Below the pieces are notes generated by a model. It was given only the letters and a program-made list of their open reading frames with translations. It did no database searches and had not been told where the DNA came from. The position numbers and the translations under genes were made by a program. Positions 1-11,400 of a DNA stretch of 64,000 bases are shown in pieces. The stretch lies in assembly GCA_000499405.2 (NCBI GenBank), contig HG738137.1, positions 9,953,317 to 10,017,316 on the forward strand. Reading direction: 5' to 3'. Numbering within the stretch: position 1 is the first letter of the stretch; the number at the start of each line of letters is the position of its first letter. The DNA comes from Onchocerca volvulus (taxonomy: Eukaryota; Nematoda; Chromadorea; Rhabditida; Onchocercidae).

Positions 1-524
1 CACAAGCAGGATGGTATGTATTTTATAATTCTTAGTTACTTTTTTTTTTTAATGTAAGTTTCTTTTAGAATTTTCTTTACCCGAAGGTAATAAACTCATG
101 ATTTCTGCTCCATTTCAGGTTTTTGTTCCAACTGTGGCCACAACCTCCTGCTGCCATCCTCATTCACGGCCGCACAGAAATGCGCTGCAGTGGAATTGCA
201 TGTCCTCGAATGGTGCCCGAGGACACGTGCGGCCGTGATGAATGAAAGACGGGTTAAGCGCCGCAGACTCGATCTTGTGGGGAGAGAAGAGGATGCACAG
301 AACCTCTTCGTTCCAGGTAAAAATTAAAGGACGTTTATAAATTCAGTTCAGATGCGAAGAATGCAAACATATATATCGATAAAATAATACTTGTGAAGTG
401 GACCTCATAACTTTTTTGTTCAAGAAATTTTTTCAGATTAGCCGTAAATGACGGATATCTGGTTTCCCCATGCGGACAACCCGTCGCTGCCTGCTCCGAT
501 CTCCACATTCTCCACAGCAGATGA
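1..524 (+). CDS. 3' part of an unrecognised gene (three exons, 5' end outside window)
   Basis: Exons are read as 1-13, 119-316 and 442-524 (TGA at 522-524). The GTATGT donor, TTTCAG acceptor and GGTAAA donor keep one open frame of about 97 residues. The second exon begins with a CxxC pair (FCSNCGHN) that could be half of a zinc site, and contains a basic run (RRVKRRR) typical of a nuclear signal. The third exon has two more cysteines but uses a less usual acceptor (GATTAG); the nearer TTTCAG acceptor would break the frame. The exons are far richer in G+C than the A-rich DNA that follows. I do not recognise the family. The last exon and stop are the least certain part. Confidence 0.35.
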
Positions 525-539
525 TCAGGCCGGTGAGTA

Positions 540-770
540 ATGTTTAACAAAAATAAAAAAAATAAAAATAAAAAACAAAAAAAATTGAAAAAGAAAAAAC
601 AAAATAAAAAAAAACAAAAAAACGAAAAAAACAAAAAAATGAAAAAAAAACAAAAAAATAAAAAAACAAAAAAAAACAAAAAAAGACAAAAAAAAGTCAA
701 AAAAAAAAGATTCAAAAAGAAAAAAACTAAAAAATCAAAAAATTAAAAAAAAAATTCGTTAATTTTTTTC
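540..770. repeat. A-rich low-complexity tract
   Basis: Runs of 4-10 A are separated by single C, G or T. A second tract of the same kind lies at about 1135-1265. The lysine/asparagine-rich frame through it is a compositional artefact. There is no clean repeat unit. Confidence 0.8.
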
Positions 771-3700
771 CTTACTGTTAAAGAAGCTGAATTACGGATT
801 TGAGAAGAGAATTTAGAATTAAGAATCTCATGCATTTAGTACGGCATGTTTGTGATGCTATGAATAAAATTAGAAGATAAAGTTTTGATAGGTTTGCGTA
901 CAATTTTCCATGACTTGAGAAAGTAAACATCAAAGGACTTCTTGAGGAATTCAGCTACTTTAAATTTTTTTATCGTTATTTAACTTAATTTCTTTTTTTT
1001 TTATTAATGTGGAATTTCTGTTTTATTAATTTGTTGTTTGTTTTTAAAGTTTTTAATATTTTTTTTGCTTTCATTCTTGTTATTGGAATCATTTAGTATT
1101 TTAATGTTATTTCATAGCAATGAAAAAGATCAGGAAAATAAAAAAAAAATAAAAAATAAAAAAATCGAAAACAAATCAAAAAAAAATAAAATAAAAAGTG
1201 AAAAATAAAAAGATGAAAAAAAAACAAAAATTGAGAAAATATAATAAAAAACAAAAAATGTAAAAAGTATAAATAAAAGATTTCTTTCTTTCCAATTAAT
1301 TTTTGAAGTGTCAGAGCAGTTGAATTCTGAATATTAAAAGAGATTCGGAAGATTTGATGTATTGAGCATACCCTGGACTATACTAATTATTGCTTATGTT
1401 ATTATTATCAAAACAAGATTTCTTCAAGCCTTTTAAGATAAGCAAAAGGAATCTCTTTGAGAATTCAACTGCTTATTTTTTCAAATTTTCTATTTTTGTT
1501 GCTGTTTAGCTTTAAAATTTGTGGTTTCTACTGATCACTCTATTTTTCAGTTTTGTTAACTGTATATCTCTACAGATGAATTTTTAGTTTTGTTAACTGT
1601 ATTCTCTGCGGATAACTTTAGGTCCTTACTAATGAATTTATTGTTCTGAAGCAATTGCTGTAAATAGTTAATAAATTTTTTGTGTTTTGTTTGTTATTTT
1701 CATTTGATTTTGTGGTTTATTTTAGATAATTAACTACTGTTAATTGTTTTGAGTTTTTGTTTACTTCTTTGTTCCATTTTAAAGCTGCTGGTAATTAATC
1801 TAATTTTCCTTTTGCGACTCTTTTTAGTTTTTACTAAATTTATTGTATATGCTGGGTGTCAATTTTTGATATATAATATTTAATTTGCAGGAACTATTTC
1901 TTTATTTCAAAAATGGTGTATAATAGCTGATCTAATAACGCGTTATTTTGAATTAATTCGTAAGTTGACACCAATTTTATGATCTCACTATGCGGTTTTT
2001 TCTTAACAATTTTCCCATTGTTATTGATTTTAAAAATTTTTTGAACATTTCATTTTTTCGAGTCTCCTAAATTTTCCTGTTTTTGTTGGATTTCTAAATT
2101 GCGATATTTTTAGCGACATAGTCTCTGATTTTTTGAATTTTGATTTTGCTGAATCCTCTATTGTGACAGGCTTGAAATTTCTATTGAGTTCTGGAAGGAA
2201 CGGATTTATTTTAATTCCTTTATTCACAGTGGCAGTAATCAAATTATATATAATTGGCAGTAAAGTAGAAAATCACGCATGTAGTGAAGCAAACTGGGTG
2301 ATGTCGATTGGATTTTTAGAGAAGAATATGCTGGGAGCTTGGACAGGGGGTAACGTAGCTTAAGATCGTCCAGTTAGAGCGAATCCAATTCGAATAAATG
2401 AATAAGAAAAAATGTTTTTTTTTTTTTTTTTTTGGAATTTAGTAGAAGTATTTTAAATATTAAGAGTTAGGCGTATTGGGATATAATACAATTGATAACA
2501 AAATAATTGTGAGAGAAGAACAGTGTTTACCAAAGGAAAAAGTGATATGACAGTTTAACTGAATACAAAAATGGAAACGATATTCAAGCACAAGATAAAT
2601 GATTTTGTTAGCTGTGAACGGAAACGCATAGATGTGATTGTAAATTAGCTGGGAAACAGCACACAATGAGAAATAATTTTATAGAGGATGATTCACTAGA
2701 AAATTTCACAAATTTTTAACCATTTCATTATATAACTTACTATTCTAATTAGTTTTAGTTCTGAATTAATTTCGGTTTTCCCGATGTCCTCTAAATTTTT
2801 GAGTTTTTCGAATATTTTGAAATTTTCAATATTTTGGAGTTTTATGTTCTCTTCAGTTTTTTGAATCTATGGTTTTACCGGATTTCCGAATTCTAATTAT
2901 TCTATTTTCCAGGTTTTTATAATCCTTAAAATTTCACCTTTTTCAGTTGTCAACTTTTTGAGTTTCTAATTTTTCTGTTTTTTTTCTTTTTTTTTTCAGT
3001 TTTTCCGTTTTTTTTCTGTTTTTTCTTTTTTTGATTCCTCTTCAGATTTTCTGAGAGACTCAATTTTTTTGATTTTACTGATTATTCAATTGCTCTATTT
3101 CGTTGATTTATCGAATTTATGTTTTCATTAAGTCTTTGATTTTTTTGGGCTTTTAGTTTCTTGAATTCCCAGAGTTTTTGGTTTTTCAAATTTTCTCATT
3201 AATTTATTTTTTGAATTTTTGTATTTTGTTGGGTTTTTTTCAATTTTCGATTGTTCCAAAATTCTGAATCTCTGGTTCTTTTAGTTTTTTGCACCCGGTT
3301 TGCAGTTTTCATCAATTTCTAATTGATCTCATCAAATATTAATCTTTTGATCTTTGATTTTTAAATTATTGATTTTTGGGTTTTTCAGAATTTTCATTTT
3401 TGATTCATAAATTTCTCAGTAGTCATGTTTTGTTAATTTTCCGAATTTATGCTTTTGGCAGGCTTTTGATTTTTGTTAATTCTCTGTAGCTCCTTGATTT
3501 TTTATTTTTTCACGAACTTCCAATTTTTCAATTGTTCCATTTTTCCTATTGTTTTCTTGTTTTTCGATATTTTGATCCTTCAATGCTCTGAGAAAAAACC
3601 GGAAAATTAAAATATTGAAAAATAAGTTTTCCAAATCTTTTATTTCGATTTTCTTGCTTAGTCCTTTTTTATTAGATGTTTGATTTTTTCGAGTCTTTAT

Positions 3701-5169
3701 TTTTGCTTAAATTATTTTCTGATTTTTATAATTTTGATTTTTTTAAAATTTTAAGTTTTTGATATTTCCCGATTTTTTTTTTTTTTTTGAAAATTTTAAT
3801 TCTGAATTTGTCCTCATAGTTTCGAATTTTTTAAATAGCGATATCTTTTTGAACCCTTGGGATTTTTTCGATTTTTTTTTTCGTTTTTTTTTTTTTTCTT
3901 TTTTTTTGTTGGCTAGCACGTTTTTATGCTTCTCTCTTCGCTTTTACTTACTCATTTTTCTTCGTTGATTTTATGTATTGCGTGCTTGCCACATTAACTT
4001 TAATTACCGCATAAACTTTTGTTATTATTATTGCATGTGCAAATATTTTTCTACTTGCACTTATTTCATCTTTTTTTGTTAATTCCGCCCGCTTTTACAT
4101 TTCGAAATCTAATTTTATTTTTTAATATAATAAAATTTGAAAGAATAGAGAGAAAGACAAATTTCTTCGAATGACAAAGAATGAAAGACGAAAAGACATC
4201 GTCACATTAATGTCACCCTTCCCAGGTCATCTATCCATTCTCACCAATTCAAGTTTTACATACATTCTTGTCTGTGTTTGTATGTATGATGTTTATGTTG
4301 TAATGCTGCACATTATCTGTTTTCTTATTTCGTCTTCTTTTTTAAATTTACTATTTTTTTCTCAACTTTTAATTAATGAACTTTCACTTATCAGTTGACT
4401 TATTTAGATTCCGTCCACAAAATATATGAATTTCATGTTTGATTAAAGCACAGATTCTAGAAAACCAAACATATTTATGACCCATTTATTAGTTCACTGA
4501 GAATTCCAGTTTTAAGTATCTATCCGTTATTATAGGTATTGTTTATTAGTGCGAGGAGCAAAATAAGAGTTTTCAATGTTATGCAACAAAGAGCGAATTA
4601 CACTGAAATGCACAATGACTTACTTATCTCAACTATTTCCTCAATATCAGATATGAAGTAAAAAAATTTATAAGTTGACGAAAAAACTTTAATTATTAAA
4701 ATTGATAGAAAGATGATCTGCAGTCAGTGAAGTAGATTAGATAATTCCGTATATAATAACTAAAATGTTTAAATACTAATTTCAGCAAATAATATTCTAT
4801 CTTGTCGTTAATTTTACAATAAAAAATTTCAGCAGTTAAGAAAGTTTTTCTCTGCAGAAAGGCATTAGTCTTCCTAAATTAATTTTTGATTTCTTTCCGT
4901 TTGCATTTAATGAAAGTTTTAAAATTTTTTTCTTTCAGATACTATTAATTAATCAATTATTTTTGCACTTTCCGCAAAATATTTTAGAGATTTTGTAAGA
5001 AAGGCAATGGAACGATTACATTAAATATAAGATTATTTAAGAATTTTAAATTAATAGCTTTTTATAAATTATCAATAAAAAACGAATGATAAAACGAAAA
5101 CTGTAGGTATCGTAATTTTTTTTTGAAATTATTCTCCTATCGCTAAATTTAATATGTAGAATTAAATGA
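771..5169. other. Gene-free AT-rich stretch
   Basis: I see no convincing exon here. 771-2780 is ordinary AT-rich DNA with one short open frame (2133-2363) that lacks recognisable motifs. 4000-5169 is likewise plain and probably includes the promoter region of the ankyrin/SAM gene downstream. Confidence 0.5.
2780..3970. repeat. T-rich degenerate simple-sequence region
   Basis: About 1.2 kb is built of T runs of 3-10 broken by short words such as GAATTT, GATTTT, GAGTTT and TTCAG. The strand asymmetry is extreme (T far above A). No fixed period is visible. It may be an old expanded simple repeat. Confidence 0.7.
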
Positions 5170-5219
5170 TTCATCAGATATTAAATATATGGAATTCTAT
5201 ATATTTAATATCTGCTGAA
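5170..5219. repeat. Near-perfect 21-bp inverted repeat (hairpin)
   Basis: Left arm 5170-5190 and right arm 5199-5219 pair at 20 of 21 positions around the 8-nt loop GGAATTCT. It lies about 180 nt before the proposed start of the ankyrin/SAM gene, so it may sit in its promoter or 5' UTR. Confidence 0.75.
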
Positions 5220-5400
5220 TTTATTTTTCAATATGGCAGCGAAAAGAAAAGAAATTTACGAATTTACTGTCTTTGAAATCTTTGGATATAAAGAAAATTT
5301 TTTTTATTAAAATTTTAGAATTATTTCCTACTTTTGCAGATAGCAATAAAGTGTTTGTCGTTTCAAGTGAGGAATTAATATAAGATATTTCATATGAATC

Positions 5401-8400
5401 ATGTTTGAAATTTTCAGAAAAGAGATAAATGATGCTTTGAAGAAACGGAAGGAGACATTTTATGCGTGGATGAGTTCTGTTAGTATCGAGCAATTTCTTG
5501 CAGCTTGTGAAACTTGGAATTTAGAAGAGGTGCATCAAGCTGTAGAATCTGGATTCCTTGTTGATACATTCGATGATGATCATGTTACCGGATTACAGAT
5601 GGCTGCTGCAACTGGAAATATTGGAATTGTTAGTTTTCATAGATAATGATTTGTGTCTTTTTCAAAAAATACTAGCAATTATTTCTAACGTTTAATCATT
5701 TTAAGCTGAATCTTCGTGAAATATTCGTATTGAAATTCACGTGAAGCACAGACTTTACTTTATTTTATTTTTTGTTCAAAAAACACGTTTAAGCCGTTTT
5801 ATCACTTCAGGTACAGTATTTACTGGACCGAGGTGCTGATATCGAGAAAACTAACCAGGTGGGGATGACAGCTCTTCATCATGCAGCAAAAAATGGTCAT
5901 GCTAATATTGTTCGAATACTTGTTCAACGTGGTGCAAACTATCAAAAACTGACGTACGTTATTCAGATTATTTGTTATGAAATTCATACCCTCAAATCTA
6001 TATAAATAAAAATGCAATTTTCCGTTGTTACTTCCGACGCAACTTTTCAAGCTCTTCACTGATTGTTTTGAAATTTTGACATAACATTGGATCCGAATAG
6101 GCATGTGTTTCTTTATAGATATACCTACTTTTTTTTAAATTCTGTCCGTAAGGGTAAATATATTTTACTTACACGTGAAAGTATTATTTTTTTTTTTCGA
6201 AGTAGATTTACGGCAACTTATTTATAACAATGATGAAAATGCTATCCAAAATGCTCTGATTAACAGATGAATAAAATGAAGCCAGTTAATCAAGAGGTGA
6301 TACGATGAAGATCAGGTAAGGAGGAGAAGTCTAGAGAGAATTTAAAAGGACAGGATTTGAAGTTGGACTTCAAGTTCAAGTTCGAGGTTCTTACATCGAT
6401 GCAGCAATAACAAGAGTTCGCAGTTAAGGCGACACAGCAGTAGCAGTGATCCGACAATTCAGATGAGCAGTATTCATAAGAGCGACGAAGGTAAGAATAA
6501 CCCAGTGATCAATTTGACTGATTATTCTCTGGTAATTGTTTATTACAAAAAATTCTTCCCCCATCAATCAATTAGACTTTCTCAACAGGATTCTTCTGTA
6601 TAATCTGTAACTGAAAATTGCAGAAATAGTAAGCTGGATTTCACCTAATATAAATGCTGTGCGATTAAAAACTTTATTTTTTGTTCGCATAGAATCTCTT
6701 CAAACAGAGCAAGACATAGAATACTTTTCTGATACCTGTTGCCGACTTAGCCGAGTTTCAATAGCAAGGAGCAATCTCAATCCAACCAAATTACAATTCC
6801 ACCAAATTTTTCCCCCAACAATTTCCACTTAGCCAGACTGACTCATAGCAACGAGGTATGTAAAAAGTATAAATAACATGCGTGTATTTGAATGAAACAT
6901 TGTGTCAAAATTTCAAAGCAGTCGGTAAAAAGAATAACGAGTAACACGGAACGCTCAAATTTTCACTTATAAGCATTTTTTTTTATTTTTTTAAATTTAT
7001 AATTAGCTGGATTCGGACCCAGCTAGTTATAAATAAAAATTGGTATTGGTGCATTTAAAAGACAAATGAAAATTAAACTAAAGGTATTTTATATCAATAC
7101 ATTTTCAATAAAAGACTGCAATTTCACTTATCAAATATATGTTTGATCGAATCAGAAGTGAATAAAATGTAGAACGTACTTTTTAAGAATTAAATATTTA
7201 ATTGTAAAGAATAAAATGCATTGTGATATATATTACAAAACGAATAGTTTATCTGTTATCATTCTTATTTTCTCCTATTAATTTAGATACCTTGGTGCAT
7301 CAGCCATGACCTTAGCAGCAGGAAGTGGACATACAGATCTTGTCAAGCTACTCCTCGATTTACGAGTTAATATCAATCCGTCACATACGGCACTTTGTCC
7401 GACACCTGTAATAGCTGCAGCTTTTCGAAAGCACACACATTTATGCGCACTATTGTCACAAAAGTTTGCGATTTTATGACTAAATCAATTTGTTAACATA
7501 GAATTGCAATAAGCATTTACGGTGCAAGTTGCTTGCTCAAGTGTAATTCTTAAACAATGAATGCAAAAAGGCAAATATTTTGCATATAATTGTTTCAACA
7601 CAATTATTTTAGAGGAGCTTATTTGGATGGAAATATTCAACGACTTTCAAATCTTTCTGCTTTATCAACAGCAATATCATGCGGTGCAACAACAGTTGTT
7701 GGCGCATTACTCGAACTTGGCGCCAATCCATCATTTCGATCTTTAAATGGCATGACTTCAATAGAACTTGCACAACATCTGCAACGAAATGAAGTATTAA
7801 CTGTGATTAATTCAGCTATTCGAAGTACATTAAAAGGCAAGTTTTCACTTTTTCCAAGTTCTACTATTATTCAATTAAAATGAACTTAGCAATCAGCAAA
7901 ATGAGCTTAGCAATTATCTAACAATTTCAGAAATTTATAACAGAAAGATCTGAAAGGCGCAAAAAAATCAATACTAGATTTTAATTTTTATTAGTAATTA
8001 ATTAATAATTATGAGCCAAAATTTTTCTATTTTTGCAATGAATTTTTTAAGAAGAGGAATCGTTCGAAGTAGATTTACGGCAACTAATTTATAACAATGA
8101 TGAAAATGCTATCCGAATGATACTTAATCGACATTTGCCGTATGTTCCATTTCCGGAAAATACTACACCGTTAATGTATGCTGTCCTGTTAGCTGATATC
8201 AATATTGTAAGCGAATATTTTTGCTTATTATGATTGATCACCTTCCTTCATTCTAACTTTTTTTAATAGAAACATGAAGTGATATTAGTTTGAACAAAAT
8301 TAATTACTTTCAAACAGGTAAAAATAATTCAAGAAGCAAATGTTGCTGACATTAATACTGCCGAAAATGTTTCTGGACTTACGGCTCTCATGTTTGCTGC

Positions 8401-11400
8401 TATCATCGGGTAAAATTTGTAAATATTAATAGCAGTACCTAAGGTTTCATTAATCAAAATATGACAAATTAAAGTTTTTTCGTAAAAGATTTAAATTTGA
8501 GTATTAAATATATATTGTCGATCAGTGAATGAGCTTCATTAATAATGATATTAACGATTATTATCAAAAGAGAAGTATCAAAAAATCAAAGAATTCAATA
8601 AAATGGAATAAAATTGAAAACAGTAAAATGATAGAAATAATTTTGATAGAAATTATGAAGTTATGGAATATTTGATAAACTTTGGTGCTGACATTTCGCT
8701 TATATCTCTTGATGGATTCACAGCTATCGATTATGTTTTTGCTACAGGTATTGCAACTTTTGAATTACAACCTTCTTCTTTTTTTTTAATTTAGCAAGAA
8801 AAATTGTCATAAATTTGATAAAGGATAAGTGAGAAAATATTTATAGGGAAAAAGTAAGATTAATTTTGATTTTCGTAGAAAAATCATCATGATGTAATCT
8901 ATATAAATAAAGATTTGAATGCTACCTGTTACTTCTCAATGATCTCCGCAATTTCTCCACCGATTCTTTTTAAATTTCGACCATCTTGCATTCGAATACT
9001 GCGTGCTCTTATGTAGATATACTTACTTTGTTTCACGTGTTCCGTGCGTGACAACTAACAGTATGTGAGAGGGCAGGGTTTATTGACTCCGCCTTTCTTT
9101 TTTTTTCTCATTCTTCTTCTTCCTCCCATCTCTCTAATAATAATTAATAATTGATAATTAAACAATAATAAATAATCTTTCTAATAATAGTAATAGTAAT
9201 AATAATAATCCGCCTTCCTTTTTTTCTCTCATCCTCCTTCTACCTCCCATCTCTCTCTATTGCTATGCTTATTACATTACGTGGATTTATCCAAGGAAGG
9301 AGGAGAAAAATGATAAAAAGAATTAAAATACTTGCTGTTATGGCAGATAAATACAAAAATTTTCGGATTTATAACGAAAAAAAATTAAATATCTGTTAAG
9401 TTTTGAATTTGGAATTCTTTTTTATAAATAAAAATTAGCATAATTCGTTTAAAAAAGGTATAAAATTTAACCTAAAGAAATTTTATTACATTAATTTTAA
9501 ATATTTCATGGGAGTAGGCTTTTTGCTCAGTTAATCTTCTTCGACTTAATTTTGGTTTAATTTAATTTGAGGTAAATTTATTTTAAAATATTAACTCATA
9601 CTTTCGTCATTTTTCCATCGATTAAATATTCAAATCTATCAGAAGTATTGGTGACTTGTAATTTAATATAACTGATACTAATTCTTTCTTTTTTGAATTT
9701 TATTCAAATATTGTTATTTGTTTATTTTAATCCAACTGTCTATAACTTATGCTTATAAATCGCGAACAAAGTCTTCGATCGATTGCGAATGCCATCACCG
9801 AATCGATCTGCTGCTGCTTCGTTCGATGTAGAATTGCTTTGCGAACAAAACTGCAACATCACCGATCTTTTGCCATACGTGCAATAAAGTATTCCTAAGC
9901 TAACATTTGAGCAAAAAGGCATTTACGGTCAAATAATGGGAGTTGAAGAAATGTTGAAGAAATCTTTTTTTTAGATACGTCAAGAACTGGTAAAACGTTC
10001 CTAATTAGATTGTTTCTGACTGCCTTCGATCCAAAAAGGACATAACCTTATATCTTTCATCGTTCGAAATATCTGAACATTGTTACCAGTGTAAGAACTG
10101 CTCAGCCCGCTTTGAAATTGCCATTAAGCATGCAGTTCTTTGAAGCTCCCACATGCAACATTTCCAAAACATCCGGCATGGGAAAAGTATTGCGAATGCA
10201 AACTTATTGTTTGAGATGAATGTACAATGGTGCACATAAAATCGGTCAAGATTCTTGATCGATCATTGCGAGATTTGCGTGGAAATATCAGACCATTTTG
10301 AATGCATTAATATTGCTTGCAGGAGATTTCAAGCAAACATTACCTGTAATTCCTTGATCGACACTAGCAGACGATAGAAATGATTGCTTGAGATATTCTA
10401 CTTTCTGGCGACAGTAAAATTGTTAAAATTAACTAAATATACATATCCAACTGCAAAACGATCGATCAATTGGGATCTTTTCACATCAATTGCTGGAAAT
10501 TATGAACGGAAAGCTGCCGATGATCTGACCACAGGACGAATTTCATGGCCTCATAATTTCTGCGATTTAGTAATGTCAAAAGAAGCGTTGATTGAGAAAG
10601 TATTTCCCGATATTCAAACCAAATATAAGAATCACGATTGACTTAGTGAATGAACTATTTTTGAGGCCAAGAACAAAAACGTTCGACGAACTTCACAATA
10701 TTATTCAGTCTAACATTCAAAGCGAAGCAATCTCATACAAGTTCGTCGACACTATTATGGAAGCAAATGAAGTCGTTAACTATCCAATAGAATTTTTGAA
10801 TTCATTCGATCCACTAGAATCGGCGTGTCAATTGTCATGTTGCGAAATATCAACCAGCTAAAACTTTGCGGCGGCATGCGGCTTGTAGTAAAAAAATTAA
10901 TGAGCAATGTCATAGAGGCAATCTTGACAGAATTTTTCAAAGGTGAAGATGTCTTTGTTCCTTGTGTTTCTATGATTCCAACGGATATCCCATTTCAGTT
11001 TAAGAGACTGCAATTCCCAATTCGATTGGCGTTTTCATTCACCATCAACAAAGTTCATGGTCAATCTTTGGAATGTGCGATTTAGATCTAGAGACCGAAT
11101 GCTTTTCACATGGACAATTATGTGTGCGTATTTTAGAGTCGGCAAACCAGACAATTTCTTTATCTACGCAAACAGTGACAACGGAACAACAAAAAATATT
11201 GTATATTCGCAAGTATTGTGAAATTAAACATAATAAATTTGGGCGAAAACTGAAAGATATCAAATAACGCCATGACAGTAATGTAAACAAGAAATAATAA
11301 AGGTCAAGTGGCTTGACATAGTTTCAAAGGGATGACAAACATTTTACCACCAAAAAGCTCCAATTCACAGATAAACGACGAAGATCGACGCAGCAACAGC

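Noticed and set aside
540..746. Lysine-rich open frame
   Set aside because: Pure product of the A-rich tract; no motif and no splice partner.
2133..2363. 76-residue open frame
   Set aside because: Has a hydrophobic stretch but no recognised motif, no splice sites and no neighbour that supports it.
7453..7465. GTCACA as donor of exon 3 of the ankyrin/SAM gene
   Set aside because: In phase but a poor donor; GTTTGC at 7464 is also in phase and gives a better ankyrin repeat.
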